64,000 bases of DNA, taken from Umezawaea sp042738955. Lineage in GTDB: Bacteria; Actinomycetota; Actinomycetes; Mycobacteriales; Pseudonocardiaceae. This document shows positions 9,743 through 17,157 of the stretch, one piece after another. The position numbers and the translations under genes are program-made. The stretch is taken from assembly GCF_042738955.1 (NCBI RefSeq), contig NZ_JBHYHC010000002.1, forward strand, positions 183,073 through 247,072, read 5' to 3'. Below the pieces are notes generated by a model. It saw only the letters and a program-made list of their open reading frames with translations. It searched no databases and was not told where the DNA came from. How positions within the stretch are numbered: the stretch's first letter is position 1; every line of letters begins with the position of its first letter.

Positions 9743-10336
9743 ATGAGCACGCCGAGCAGTGACGACAGGGCCGAGCAGATCCGGCAGGTCGTCGACCAGT
9801 TGACCGGGCAGGGGTTCACCCCCGGCGAGCAGACCGGCGATCAGTGGGCGTTCCTCGTCGACCCCGGCTGGCAGGCGGAGAACCCGGACGACGGCGTGCC
9901 GTTGGCCGCGATCGTGGGCGGCTGGCTGGCGTCGGCCGACGGGACGCTGAGCCGGTTCCACCCCAACCCGGACTACGAGCCGTCGACGCCCGGATCACCG
10001 ACGGACCCGGTGGACGCCACGCTGCAACTGGTGGTGCGCGGCGAGTCGACCAGCGAGATGCTGTTCGCGGTGATCAAGGAGTCGACCTTCGCGGTGGCGC
10101 TGGACGACGACGACACCCCGGTGGTGGCGCCGTCGCCGGACGACGTGCCGTCGCTGCTCGTGACGACCGCGCCGCTGCACCAGGGCCGGGTGCGCACCGA
10201 CAAGTGGCGCGACGTGAGCGCCGTCGAGTTGGCGGACCTCCTGGTCCAGCAGCGGGTCGACCTGCTGCTCAACCCCGGCGCGCCGTCGTCGATGCGGCTG
10301 ATCGGCGAGGTGTTCGCCCGCAACGTGGCCGAGTAG
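9743..10336 (+). CDS. Type VII secretion-associated-like protein, copy 2
   Basis: A 197-residue paralogue of the preceding gene, 47 bases downstream. The ATG at 9743 has GAGAAGGG about 7 bases upstream, the same ribosome-site wording as copy 1; a GTG directly in front of it (9740) is possible. It has an extra N-terminal helix (about residues 1-30, DDRAEQIRQVVDQLTGQGF) before the shared DQWAFLVDP-W start. Shared blocks are VGGWL, RFHPNPDYEPS, GSPTDPVDATL, SPDDVPSLLVTTAP and RVDLLLNPGAPSS. A strong hairpin terminator follows 68 bases on, so the giant gene and both copies probably form one transcription unit. Function is not known; see copy 1. Confidence 0.65.
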   Translation: MSTPSSDDRAEQIRQVVDQLTGQGFTPGEQTGDQWAFLVDPGWQAENPDDGVPLAAIVGGWLASADGTLSRFHPNPDYEPSTPGSPTDPVDATLQLVVRGESTSEMLFAVIKESTFAVALDDDDTPVVAPSPDDVPSLLVTTAPLHQGRVRTDKWRDVSAVELADLLVQQRVDLLLNPGAPSSMRLIGEVFARNVAE

Positions 10337-10403
10337 GTCTTCGGGCGGTCGATCCGGCGACATCTTCACGGAGTACATGACGGCCGGGTGGCCGTTGTGC
10401 GCC

Positions 10404-10437
10404 AAAGGGCCCCGCGACGGGAGTCGCGGGGCCCTTT
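10404..10437 (+). terminator. Intrinsic terminator after the toxin-like locus
   Basis: A perfect 15-bp stem (10404-10418 with 10423-10437) and a GGGA loop, ending in a short T run on the + strand and starting with an A run. It closes the 2-10336 gene group. The flanking A and T runs would let it work on both strands. Confidence 0.85.
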
Positions 10438-10572
10438 TGTCGGCGCGGGTGGGGCTGCCCGTTCGGCGTCGGGCTCCGCGTCCTGGTCGAAGGTAGCGCG
10501 CCCGTGCCCGCGTGACGATCTTCGTGGCGCACGTGTGTTCTTTCGTGCCGTCGGATCTGCTCGATCGTCCGG

Positions 10573-10601
10573 TGAACCGTTTCCCGTCCGCTCCCGTGTT
10601 G
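10573..10601 (+). promoter_or_regulatory. ECF-sigma-type promoter of the lipoprotein gene
   Basis: TGAACC at 10573-10578, a 16-base spacer, then CGTGTTG at 10595-10601, ending 59 bases before the ATG at 10661. The same arrangement with the same spacer is found at 15274-15302 in front of the second lipoprotein. TGAACC with a CGT-type -10 is the pattern described for SigL-like ECF sigma factors in mycobacteria; assigning this sigma group is an inference. Confidence 0.6.
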
Positions 10602-10660
10602 TGGGCCGAAGGCTCGGAACGACTCCGACGCCCACCCGGTCCACTTGGGAGACAACCGCC

Positions 10661-11539
10661 ATGATCAGCAAGCGTCTTGCGTCCGTCGCCGTCCTCCTTG
10701 CGGCGGGCGCGGTTCTGCTCAGCGCCTGCGGTCCGACGAAGGGTTCCGCGTCGGCCGGCGCCCCGGAGGTCAAGGCCCCCGCGGGGAGCGCCGCCGCCGT
10801 GTCCGACACGGACGTGAAGTTCGTCGACGGATTGGCCACGGCCAACGGCGTCGAGGCGGGCACCGGCGACCTGGCCGGTCCGGGCGCCTCCCCGGAGGCG
10901 AAGGCGCAGTGGCTCCAGGTGGCGTCGGGGTCGACGTTCGAGCTGAACCCGTTGCTGTTCAACGGTCGTGGCCGGGCGATGTACCGGTTCGACAAGGACA
11001 CGGCGAAGCCGTCGAAGTCCGCGTGCGAGGACGCCTGCGCGAAGACGTGGCCGCCGGTCGTGGTCGGCAAGGGCGCGACGATCTACCTCAAGGACGTGGA
11101 GAAGAAGGCGATCGGGTTCCTGGAGCGCGCCGACGGCACCCGTCAGCTGACGGTCGAGGGCTGGCCCGCGTACTTCTACAGCAAGGACACGCAGATCGGC
11201 GACGCGAACGGCCAGGGCGTGGGCGGCACCTGGTTCGGGCTGCGCCCGGACGGCGGCAAGGCGACCGCGGGCACGCCGGTGACCCGCGACGGCAGCGACA
11301 ACACCGCGAACCTGTTCGACAAGAAGGACTTCGTCGACGGCAACCGGGAGAGCCTGTCCGGTCTGGACTGCCGCAACGCCTCCTCCCCGAAGGCCGCGTC
11401 CTCGGTCAAGGTCAAGGGCAAGGTGAAGCTCTGGTCCGAAAAGGACTGCAAGGGCAAGTCCCTGGTCGTGGACAAGGACATCGCGGACCTGTCGACGGTC
11501 GGCTTCGACAACGCAGTCTCGTCGGTGTTCCTCGGGTGA
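10661..11539 (+). CDS. Lipoprotein with two COG4315 repeats and a crystallin-like C-terminal module
   Basis: A 292-residue exported lipoprotein. The ATG has GGGAGA about 8 bases upstream. The signal peptide ends in the lipobox LLSAC with C23 as the lipidated residue. Residues about 85-215 hold two copies of the secreted repeat known as COG4315/lipoprotein_15: the first has RAMYRFDKD and TWPPVVV, the second has LTVEGWPAYFYSKD, GDANGQG and TWFGLRPDG. Residues about 230-292 form a separate module (LDC..., GKVKLW, DCKGKSLVV, FDNAVSSVFLG) resembling a beta/gamma-crystallin or I36-type fold; the lipoprotein at 15353 carries two copies of it. The role is unknown; an envelope-stress protein would fit the ECF-type promoter, but that is an inference. 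Confidence 0.8.
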   Translation: MISKRLASVAVLLAAGAVLLSACGPTKGSASAGAPEVKAPAGSAAAVSDTDVKFVDGLATANGVEAGTGDLAGPGASPEAKAQWLQVASGSTFELNPLLFNGRGRAMYRFDKDTAKPSKSACEDACAKTWPPVVVGKGATIYLKDVEKKAIGFLERADGTRQLTVEGWPAYFYSKDTQIGDANGQGVGGTWFGLRPDGGKATAGTPVTRDGSDNTANLFDKKDFVDGNRESLSGLDCRNASSPKAASSVKVKGKVKLWSEKDCKGKSLVVDKDIADLSTVGFDNAVSSVFLG

Positions 11540-11576
11540 TCTTGGCCTACGGCATCGTCGGAAGAGGTTTGGCGAC

Positions 11577-11689
11577 GGCCGGCTTGACTTGGGGCCCCTA
11601 GATTTGAGCCTTTGTCGGGCCAAAACGGCAGGTTCAGAAGCCGCAGCCCGACAAATTTTAAGGCTCAAATCCCCCAAGTAAAGCCGGCC
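11577..11689. repeat. Long imperfect inverted repeat between convergent genes
   Basis: The arms share GGCCGGCTT/AAGCCGGCC, ACTTGGGG/CCCCAAGT, ATTTGAGCC/GGCTCAAAT and TTTGTCGGGC/GCCCGACAAA, about 36 paired bases in total. The loop is about 25 bases, with small unpaired inserts in each arm (CCCCTAG on the left, TTAAAA on the right). It lies between the end of the lipoprotein gene (+) and the end of the 11781 gene (-). It could be a two-way terminator, a small palindromic mobile repeat, or a structured RNA. No second copy is visible in this window. Confidence 0.7.
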
Positions 11690-11780
11690 TCTCAACAGCA
11701 GGCACGCGCCGCCAGGCAGTCACGCAGCAGGTGTCCTGCTGCTCAAGGAGGGGCCTCGGGAACGGGGCCTCCTCGGCGTT

Positions 11781-12338
11781 TCAGATCCAGTACGTGCGGA
11801 CCTGGTTGATGCTGTCGACCAGGTCCTGCGGCACCGGCTGGACCTCCTTGGTCGCCGTGGCGTCGAGCGTGCGCACCACGGACTTCAGCCAGCGGGTGGT
11901 GAACCGGGTGCGGCTGGCCAGCACCGGCTCGGCCTCCCTGGCGGAGGCCGCCATCGCGACCCGCAGGTCGGTCAACGACCGCGACCACGCGCCCGCGCAG
12001 TCGATCGAGTGCAGCTGGACCAGTCCGCCCTTGTCGGGCAGCGTCGCGAGGACCCGCGTGATCGCCTTGTGCAGCGGCCGGAACACCTCCGGCTCCCGCC
12101 ACGGCCCGACCTCGCCGACGCGGCGGCGCAGGATCGCCCGCAGCCGTCGGTCGCCGGTCTCGGCCAACGGGTAGGCCACGCCGAGCTTCTTGCCGGGCGG
12201 GCAGTCCGTCGTGTACTCGGCGAACCTGGCGTCGAGGACCTCGCGCAGCCCGACGAGGTAGCCTCGCAGCCGGTCGACCTCGGCCTGGTCGAAGAAGCCC
12301 AGCACGAGGTGGTCGCCGACCCGGTCCCAGCAGATCAT
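11781..12338 (-). CDS. Protein of unknown function
   Basis: A 185-residue soluble protein, divergent from metE. The ATG at 12338 is preferred because GAGGAAGG lies about 9 bases upstream; longer in-frame readings would run into the cobalamin riboswitch region. It starts MICWDRVGDHLVLGFFDQAE, followed by a helix (VDRLRGYLVGLREVLDARF) and a central part rich in Arg and Leu. It contains a WREPEVFRPLHKAI segment and ends with VPQDLVDSINQVRTYWI. There is no signal peptide, membrane helix or catalytic motif I recognise. The N-terminal half faintly recalls the DUF2017-type layout, but I would not assign it. A weak hairpin with AGGAGG/CCTCCT arms lies just past its stop. Confidence 0.7.
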   Translation of the reverse strand: MICWDRVGDHLVLGFFDQAEVDRLRGYLVGLREVLDARFAEYTTDCPPGKKLGVAYPLAETGDRRLRAILRRRVGEVGPWREPEVFRPLHKAITRVLATLPDKGGLVQLHSIDCAGAWSRSLTDLRVAMAASAREAEPVLASRTRFTTRWLKSVVRTLDATATKEVQPVPQDLVDSINQVRTYWI

Positions 12339-12547
12339 GGCCGTACGCCTTCCTCGTGGACGTGGTCTTCCCCCGAGTAGACCACCGCGCTCCGCCGACG
12401 GCCGGGAAACCGGGGATCTGTGGTCACCCGTACTCCCGGCACTGCACTTTCGCACCCTCCGGCCCTGGTCATTGCGTTGGCAACCACCCGGCTCCCACCA
12501 TCCGGACGACCTCCGACCGCCTGTCGGGACTCGGCTAGGCTCGGCCC

Positions 12548-12745
12548 GCTGGTGGTTCGCCGATCCCCTCGGGGCGCGGCGAGGCAAGAGGGAACCCGGT
12601 GGGAATCCGGGACTGCCCCGCAGCGGTGAGCGGGAACGACCGCCGTCACGAGAGCACTGGGCCCGACGGGCCTGGGAAGCGACGGCCAGTAGGTCCACCG
12701 GTCCTCCGGTGGGTGCCCGCGAGTCCGAAGACCTGCCACCGGCAC
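12548..12745 (+). promoter_or_regulatory. Cobalamin (B12) riboswitch upstream of metE
   Basis: The conserved parts occur in order: GAGGGAACCCGGTGGGAATC, GGGACTGCCCCGCAGCGGTG, GCACTGGGCC-CCTGGGAAG with GACGGCCAGTAGG, and the B12 box GAGTCCGAAGACCTGCC at 12721-12737. The 3' end lies about 135 bases before the metE GTG. In this family, adenosyl- or methylcobalamin binding turns the downstream gene off. The outer boundaries are approximate. Confidence 0.95.
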
Positions 12746-12880
12746 GCGCACCACCGGTGCGCGTGGAGTCCGGGACCTCGTGGGAAGGTCCGCGCGGACA
12801 CGGGTGGCGCCACGCGCCGCCCCTTCTCGCGTGCCCCCACGACGGCCCGGTCTCGTCGGCACGCTCGCGAGGAGAGAGCT

Positions 12881-15130
12881 GTGAACACCCCCGAAATCGG
12901 GACCACCGTGCTGGGCTTCCCCAGGATCGGCCCGCGCCGCGAGCTCAAGCGCGCGGTGGAGGCGTACTGGGCGGGCCGCGCCGACGCGGACGTCCTGGCC
13001 GCGGTCGCCCGCGAGCTGCGCGCGGACACGTGGCGGGAGCTGGCCGCCGCCGGCCTCGACTCCGTGCCCGGCAACACGTTCTCCTACTACGACCACGTGC
13101 TCGACACGGCCGTGCTGTTCGACGCCGTGCCCCGGCGGTTCTGCGACCTAGGCCTGTCCCCGGTGGACACCTACTTCGCCGCGGCCCGCGGGCGGGACAG
13201 CGTGCCGCCGCTGGAGCTGACCAAGTGGTTCGACACCAACTACCACTACCTGGTGCCGGAACTGGACCCGTCGACCCGGTTCGCGCTGGTCGGGGACAAG
13301 CCTGTCGCCGAGTTCCGCGAGGCGCTCGACCTCGGCGTCCCGACCCGGCCGGTGCTCGTCGGCCCGGTGACGTTCCTGCTGCTGGCCAAGGCCTCGGCGG
13401 ACGCGCCAGAGGGCTTCACGCCGCTGGACCTGCTGGACGGGCTGGTCGACCGGTACGTCGAGCTGCTGGCGGCGCTGGCCGACGCGGGCGCGGAGTGGGT
13501 GCAGCTCGACGAGCCCGCGTTCGCGGCGGACCGCACCGAGGCCGAACTGGCCGCGCTGCGCCGCGCGTACACCCGCCTCGGCGAGGCGACCGCCCGGCCC
13601 GCGATCCTGGTCGCGGGCTACTTCGGCGACCTCGGCGAGGCGCTGCCGGTGCTCGTGGAGACCCCGGTCGAGGCCGTTGCGGTCGACCTGGTCACCGCGC
13701 CCGCCGCGGTGAACCGGATCGCGGGCCTGCCGGGGCTGCGGGACAAGACGCTGGTCGCCGGGGTCGTGGACGGCCGCAACGTGTGGCGCACGGACCTCAC
13801 CGCCGCGCTGGCGAAGGCCGCGACGCTGCTCGGGTCGGTCGGCTCGCTCGCCGTGTCGACGTCGTGCTCGCTGCTGCACGTGCCGTACGACCTGGACGCC
13901 GAGACGGACCTGGACCCGGCCGTCGTGGCCAGGCTGGCGTTCGCCCGGCAGAAGGTCGCGGAGGTCGTGCTGATCGGCAAGGCGTTGCGCGACAACGACA
14001 CCGGGATCAGCCACGCCGCCGCGGGCGCCCCGTCGTTCGACGGCCGGGTCCGCGCCCGGATCGACGCGCTGCGCCCCGAGCACCGCACCCGCGCCCCCTA
14101 CGCCGAGCGCGCCGAGGTGCAGCGGGCCCGGCTCGCGCTGCCGCCGCTCGCCACCACGACCATCGGTTCGTTCCCGCAGACCGGCGACGTCCGCCGTGCC
14201 AGGGCGGACCTCCGCGACGGCACCCTGGACGAGGCCGGGTACGCGGAGCGGATGCGCGCCGAGATCGAGCGGGTCGTCCGGTTGCAGGAGGAGATCGGGC
14301 TGGACGTGCTGGTGCACGGCGAACCCGAGCGCAACGACATGGTGCAGTACTTCGCCGAGCACCTGGACGGCTTCGCGTCGACCCGACTCGGCTGGGTGCA
14401 GTCCTACGGGTCGCGCTGCGTGCGACCGCCGATCATCCACGGCGACGTGTCCCGCCCGGAGCCGATCACCGTGGCGTGGACGTCGTACGCGCAGTCGTTG
14501 ACGGCCAAGCCGGTCAAGGGGATGCTCACCGGCCCCGTGACCATCCTGGCCTGGTCGTTCGTCCGCGACGACCAGCCGCTCGGCGACACCGCCGAGCAGG
14601 TCGCGCTGGCGCTGCGCGACGAGATCCGCGACCTGGAGGCCGCGGGCATCGGCGTCGTGCAGGTCGACGAGCCCGCCCTGCGGGAACTGCTGCCGCTGCG
14701 GGCGGAGCACCGCGAGGCCTACCTGGACTGGGCCGTCGGCTCGTTCCGGCTGGCCACGGCGGGCGCGGCCACGTCCACCCAGGTGCACACCCACCTGTGC
14801 TACTCGGAGTTCGGCGACGTCATCGACGCCATCGACGGGCTGGACGCGGACGTGACCACCATCGAGGCCGCCCGGTCCCGCATGGAGGTGCTCGACGACC
14901 TGAAGGCCATCGGGTTCAGCCGCGCGGTCGGGCCTGGCGTGTACGACATCCACTCGCCGAACGTGCCGACCGAGGACGAGGTGGTCGACCTGCTGCGCGC
15001 CGCGCTGGACGCCGTGCCCGGCGAGCGCCTGTGGGTGAACCCGGACTGCGGCCTCAAGACCCGCGGCTACGCCGAGGTGGAACCGGCGCTGCGGCACCTC
15101 GTGGCCGCCGCGCACCGCGCGCGGGGCTGA
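12881..15130 (+). CDS. metE: Cobalamin-independent methionine synthase MetE
   Basis: A 749-residue 5-methyltetrahydropteroyltriglutamate-homocysteine methyltransferase, the last step of methionine synthesis. The GTG start has GAGGAG about 6 bases upstream. The N-terminal half starts TTVLGFPRIGPRRELKRAVE, and the catalytic half starts at TTTIGSFPQTGDVR. The zinc ligands are all present: H638 and C640 in THLCYSEF, E662 in TTIEAARS, and C723 in NPDCGLKTRG. Length is normal for the family. A B12 riboswitch upstream implies that the cell also has a B12-dependent MetH and shuts this enzyme down when cobalamin is available. It is transcribed alone: a terminator follows and the neighbours have other functions. 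Confidence 0.97.
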   Translation: MNTPEIGTTVLGFPRIGPRRELKRAVEAYWAGRADADVLAAVARELRADTWRELAAAGLDSVPGNTFSYYDHVLDTAVLFDAVPRRFCDLGLSPVDTYFAAARGRDSVPPLELTKWFDTNYHYLVPELDPSTRFALVGDKPVAEFREALDLGVPTRPVLVGPVTFLLLAKASADAPEGFTPLDLLDGLVDRYVELLAALADAGAEWVQLDEPAFAADRTEAELAALRRAYTRLGEATARPAILVAGYFGDLGEALPVLVETPVEAVAVDLVTAPAAVNRIAGLPGLRDKTLVAGVVDGRNVWRTDLTAALAKAATLLGSVGSLAVSTSCSLLHVPYDLDAETDLDPAVVARLAFARQKVAEVVLIGKALRDNDTGISHAAAGAPSFDGRVRARIDALRPEHRTRAPYAERAEVQRARLALPPLATTTIGSFPQTGDVRRARADLRDGTLDEAGYAERMRAEIERVVRLQEEIGLDVLVHGEPERNDMVQYFAEHLDGFASTRLGWVQSYGSRCVRPPIIHGDVSRPEPITVAWTSYAQSLTAKPVKGMLTGPVTILAWSFVRDDQPLGDTAEQVALALRDEIRDLEAAGIGVVQVDEPALRELLPLRAEHREAYLDWAVGSFRLATAGAATSTQVHTHLCYSEFGDVIDAIDGLDADVTTIEAARSRMEVLDDLKAIGFSRAVGPGVYDIHSPNVPTEDEVVDLLRAALDAVPGERLWVNPDCGLKTRGYAEVEPALRHLVAAAHRARG

Positions 15131-15136
15131 TCCGCT

Positions 15137-15169
15137 CCGAGGGGACGGCGACGCCCACCGTCCCCTCGG
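15137..15169 (+). terminator. Terminator hairpin after metE
   Basis: A perfect 12-bp stem, CCGAGGGGACGG at 15137-15148 with its complement at 15158-15169, and a 9-base loop. It starts 6 bases after the metE stop. There is no T run, as is common in GC-rich actinobacteria. Confidence 0.7.
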
Positions 15170-15273
15170 GGTCCACAGTGGAGTGGCGCACTTGTGCCAA
15201 GACCTCCTTGCCGCACAACGCCTTCGCGCCCCGAACGTCGGGCCTCCAGTTGAGATCGCCGGGGAAGTTCCGC

Positions 15274-15302
15274 TGAACCGTTCGCGACCCGCTCCCGTGT
15301 TG
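15274..15302 (+). promoter_or_regulatory. ECF-sigma-type promoter of the second lipoprotein gene
   Basis: TGAACC at 15274-15279, a 16-base spacer and CGTGTTG at 15296-15302. Apart from the middle of the spacer it is identical to the element at 10573-10601: both read TGAACCGTT...CCGCTCCCGTGTTG. It ends 50 bases before the TTG start at 15353. Confidence 0.6.
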
Positions 15303-15352
15303 ACGTTGTTCGAGCGACACGGAAGCACCACTCGCGAAATCGGAGAATCCCC

Positions 15353-16093
15353 TTGTACCGCAAACCTGTTCTGGTTCTGGCCGCCTTCGTCGCCGCGGGC
15401 GCCGCGTTCCTCTCCGCCTGCGGCTCGCAGGACGCCGCCGCGCCCACCGACCAGCCCGACGGCGTCGAGCAGGTCGACAGCGTCAAGGGCGGCCAGGTGA
15501 CGCTCACCGGCACGTCGGTCCGCCTCGTCGAGGACAAGAACCTCCCGGACACCAGCGCCGCGCAGGCCCTCGGCGGCAACGACTGCGTCGACCTCGGCCG
15601 CAAGTCGCCCGCGTCCTCGCTGGAGGCCGACGGCACCATCAAGATCTGGCTCGGCCCGAACTGCACCGGCGAGTCCGCGATCGTCAAGGGCAAGGTGAAC
15701 AGGCTCGGCAAGTTCGACAACTCCATCCAGTCGATCCGCTTCGCCCCGGCCAAGGGCGCGCCGACCCAGACCGCGCCCGCGCCAGTCAACAACGGCTCGA
15801 ACAACGGCACCGCGCCCGGCAACACCGGCAACGCCGCGCTGACGGCGACCAGCGCGATCCTCGACAGCGGCCTGAACCTGTCCGAGCCCGACGGCTCGCA
15901 GGGCGTCAGCGGTGTCGGCTGCGTCAACGTCACGCGCCCCACGCTGGTCCGCTCCATCCAGGCGAGCGGCACGTACAAGATCTGGAAGGGCGGCGACTGC
16001 AAGGGCGAGTCCAAGGTCGTGACCGGCAACGTCAACGACCTCGGCGCGCTCGGCTTCGACCGCCAGGTCGCCTCCATCCGCTTCGCGGGCTGA
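15353..16093 (+). CDS. Lipoprotein with two crystallin-like modules
   Basis: A 246-residue exported lipoprotein starting at TTG, with GGAG 7 bases upstream. The signal peptide ends in FLSAC with C23 lipidated. Two copies of a roughly 55-residue module follow. One has NDCVDLGRKSP, GTIKIW, NCTGESAIV and FDNSIQSIRFA; the other has VGCVNVTRPT, GTYKIW, DCKGESKVV and FDRQVASIRFAG. A linker rich in Asn, Gly and Ala separates them. The same module ends the lipoprotein at 10661, and the promoters match, so the two are probably co-regulated. The spaced Cys pair and the terminal S-I/V-x-F strand suggest a beta/gamma-crystallin or I36 inhibitor-like fold. No function can be named. Confidence 0.8.
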   Translation: MYRKPVLVLAAFVAAGAAFLSACGSQDAAAPTDQPDGVEQVDSVKGGQVTLTGTSVRLVEDKNLPDTSAAQALGGNDCVDLGRKSPASSLEADGTIKIWLGPNCTGESAIVKGKVNRLGKFDNSIQSIRFAPAKGAPTQTAPAPVNNGSNNGTAPGNTGNAALTATSAILDSGLNLSEPDGSQGVSGVGCVNVTRPTLVRSIQASGTYKIWKGGDCKGESKVVTGNVNDLGALGFDRQVASIRFAG

Positions 16094-16133
16094 TCGCGGG
16101 GGACGTGTGAGAACCGCCGACACGGTGCGCCGT

Positions 16134-16162
16134 AGCCGCCGGGCCATTCGGGCCCGGCGGCT
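16134..16162 (+). terminator. Terminator-like hairpin after the second lipoprotein
   Basis: A perfect 12-bp stem, AGCCGCCGGGCC at 16134-16145 with its complement at 16151-16162, and an ATTCG loop. It starts 41 bases after the stop and lacks a T run. Confidence 0.6.
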
Positions 16163-16244
16163 TCGCCGCGTCGTCGTACCGGTTCGCCTGAGCCCCGGTG
16201 GAGCACCGTTCGGGGAGGTCGTGGCCACCGGCTAGGTTCGAGGC

Positions 16245-17072
16245 ATGAGCGTGCTGTGGGGTGGGGACGAGCTGGACCTGGACGCCTACTTCGCCCGGAT
16301 CGGGTACGAGGGCGACCGGCGACCGACCGCGGCGGTGCTGCGCGCGGTCCAACGCGCCCACGTCACGGCGATCCCGTGGGAGAACCTGGACATGGTCCTG
16401 GCCCGCCCGGTCGACCTGGCACTGGAACCGTTGCAGGCCAAGCTGGTCCGGGGCGGCCGGGGCGGCACCTGCTCCGAGCACACCACCTTGTTCGCCGCGG
16501 CCCTGGACCGCCTCGGCTTCTCGTTCACCGGGATGCAGGGCCGGGTCCGCCTGGGCTCCACCGAGATCCGCCCGTCGAGCCACAACGTGCTCCGGGTCGT
16601 GGCGGACGACCGCGTGTGGCTCTGCGACGTCGGCTTCGGCAGCAGCCCGCTGGAACCGGTGGAGCTGGCCGACGGCGCGGAATCCACCCAGGACGCCTGG
16701 CGCTACCGCTTGTCCAGTGACGCGGGGGAGTGGGTCCTGCACTCCTGGCGCGACGGCCGGTGGCTGGACGTCCACGCCTTCACCGAGACCCGCCGCTACC
16801 CGATCGACTTCGCGGTGACCAACCACTACATGGCCACCCACCCCCGGTCCCTGTTCCACGGCCGCGTGATGGCGCAGCAGATGGCCGCGAACTCCTTGAC
16901 CGTGCTGGAGAACACCCGCCTGACCACCCACCGGCCGGGGGAGGAGCGGGTGGACGTGGAACTTGGGGTCGACGAGGTGGTCGGGGCGTTGGCCGACGTG
17001 TTCGGCGTGGTGCTGGACGAGGTCGACGCCAAGGTCGTGCGCGAAGTGCTCTCCGCCCACTTCAACGTATAG
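16245..17072 (+). CDS. Arylamine N-acetyltransferase
   Basis: A 275-residue enzyme that moves an acyl group from acyl-CoA to arylamines or hydrazides. The catalytic triad is complete: C76 in RGGTCSEHT, H113 in SSHNVLR and D128 in CDVGFGSSP. The early TAIPWENLD block is also typical of the family. Length matches bacterial NATs (about 270-280). It is cytosolic, with no signal or membrane segment. It lies 85 bases ahead of a glycosyltransferase on the same strand, so they may share a transcript, but no functional link is evident. Relatives serve in drug detoxification and in amide formation in some secondary metabolites. Confidence 0.93.
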   Translation: MSVLWGGDELDLDAYFARIGYEGDRRPTAAVLRAVQRAHVTAIPWENLDMVLARPVDLALEPLQAKLVRGGRGGTCSEHTTLFAAALDRLGFSFTGMQGRVRLGSTEIRPSSHNVLRVVADDRVWLCDVGFGSSPLEPVELADGAESTQDAWRYRLSSDAGEWVLHSWRDGRWLDVHAFTETRRYPIDFAVTNHYMATHPRSLFHGRVMAQQMAANSLTVLENTRLTTHRPGEERVDVELGVDEVVGALADVFGVVLDEVDAKVVREVLSAHFNV

Positions 17073-17157
17073 CCGACCGGGGGGCTTGCCGCAAGACCCC
17101 GTGCGTGCTCCAGAATTGCCCGCCTTGACGCCAGGACGTGGGGAAACGGGGATTCTT

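Noticed and set aside
12339..12698. N-terminal extension of the gene at 11781
   Set aside because: It would cross the metE riboswitch region and has low-complexity sequence; a good ribosome site fits the ATG at 12338.
10525..15196. TGGCGCAC-x-TGTG shared upstream of both lipoprotein promoters (10525 and 15184)
   Set aside because: The distance to the -35 element differs (48 versus 90 bases), so it is probably chance, unlike the promoter match.
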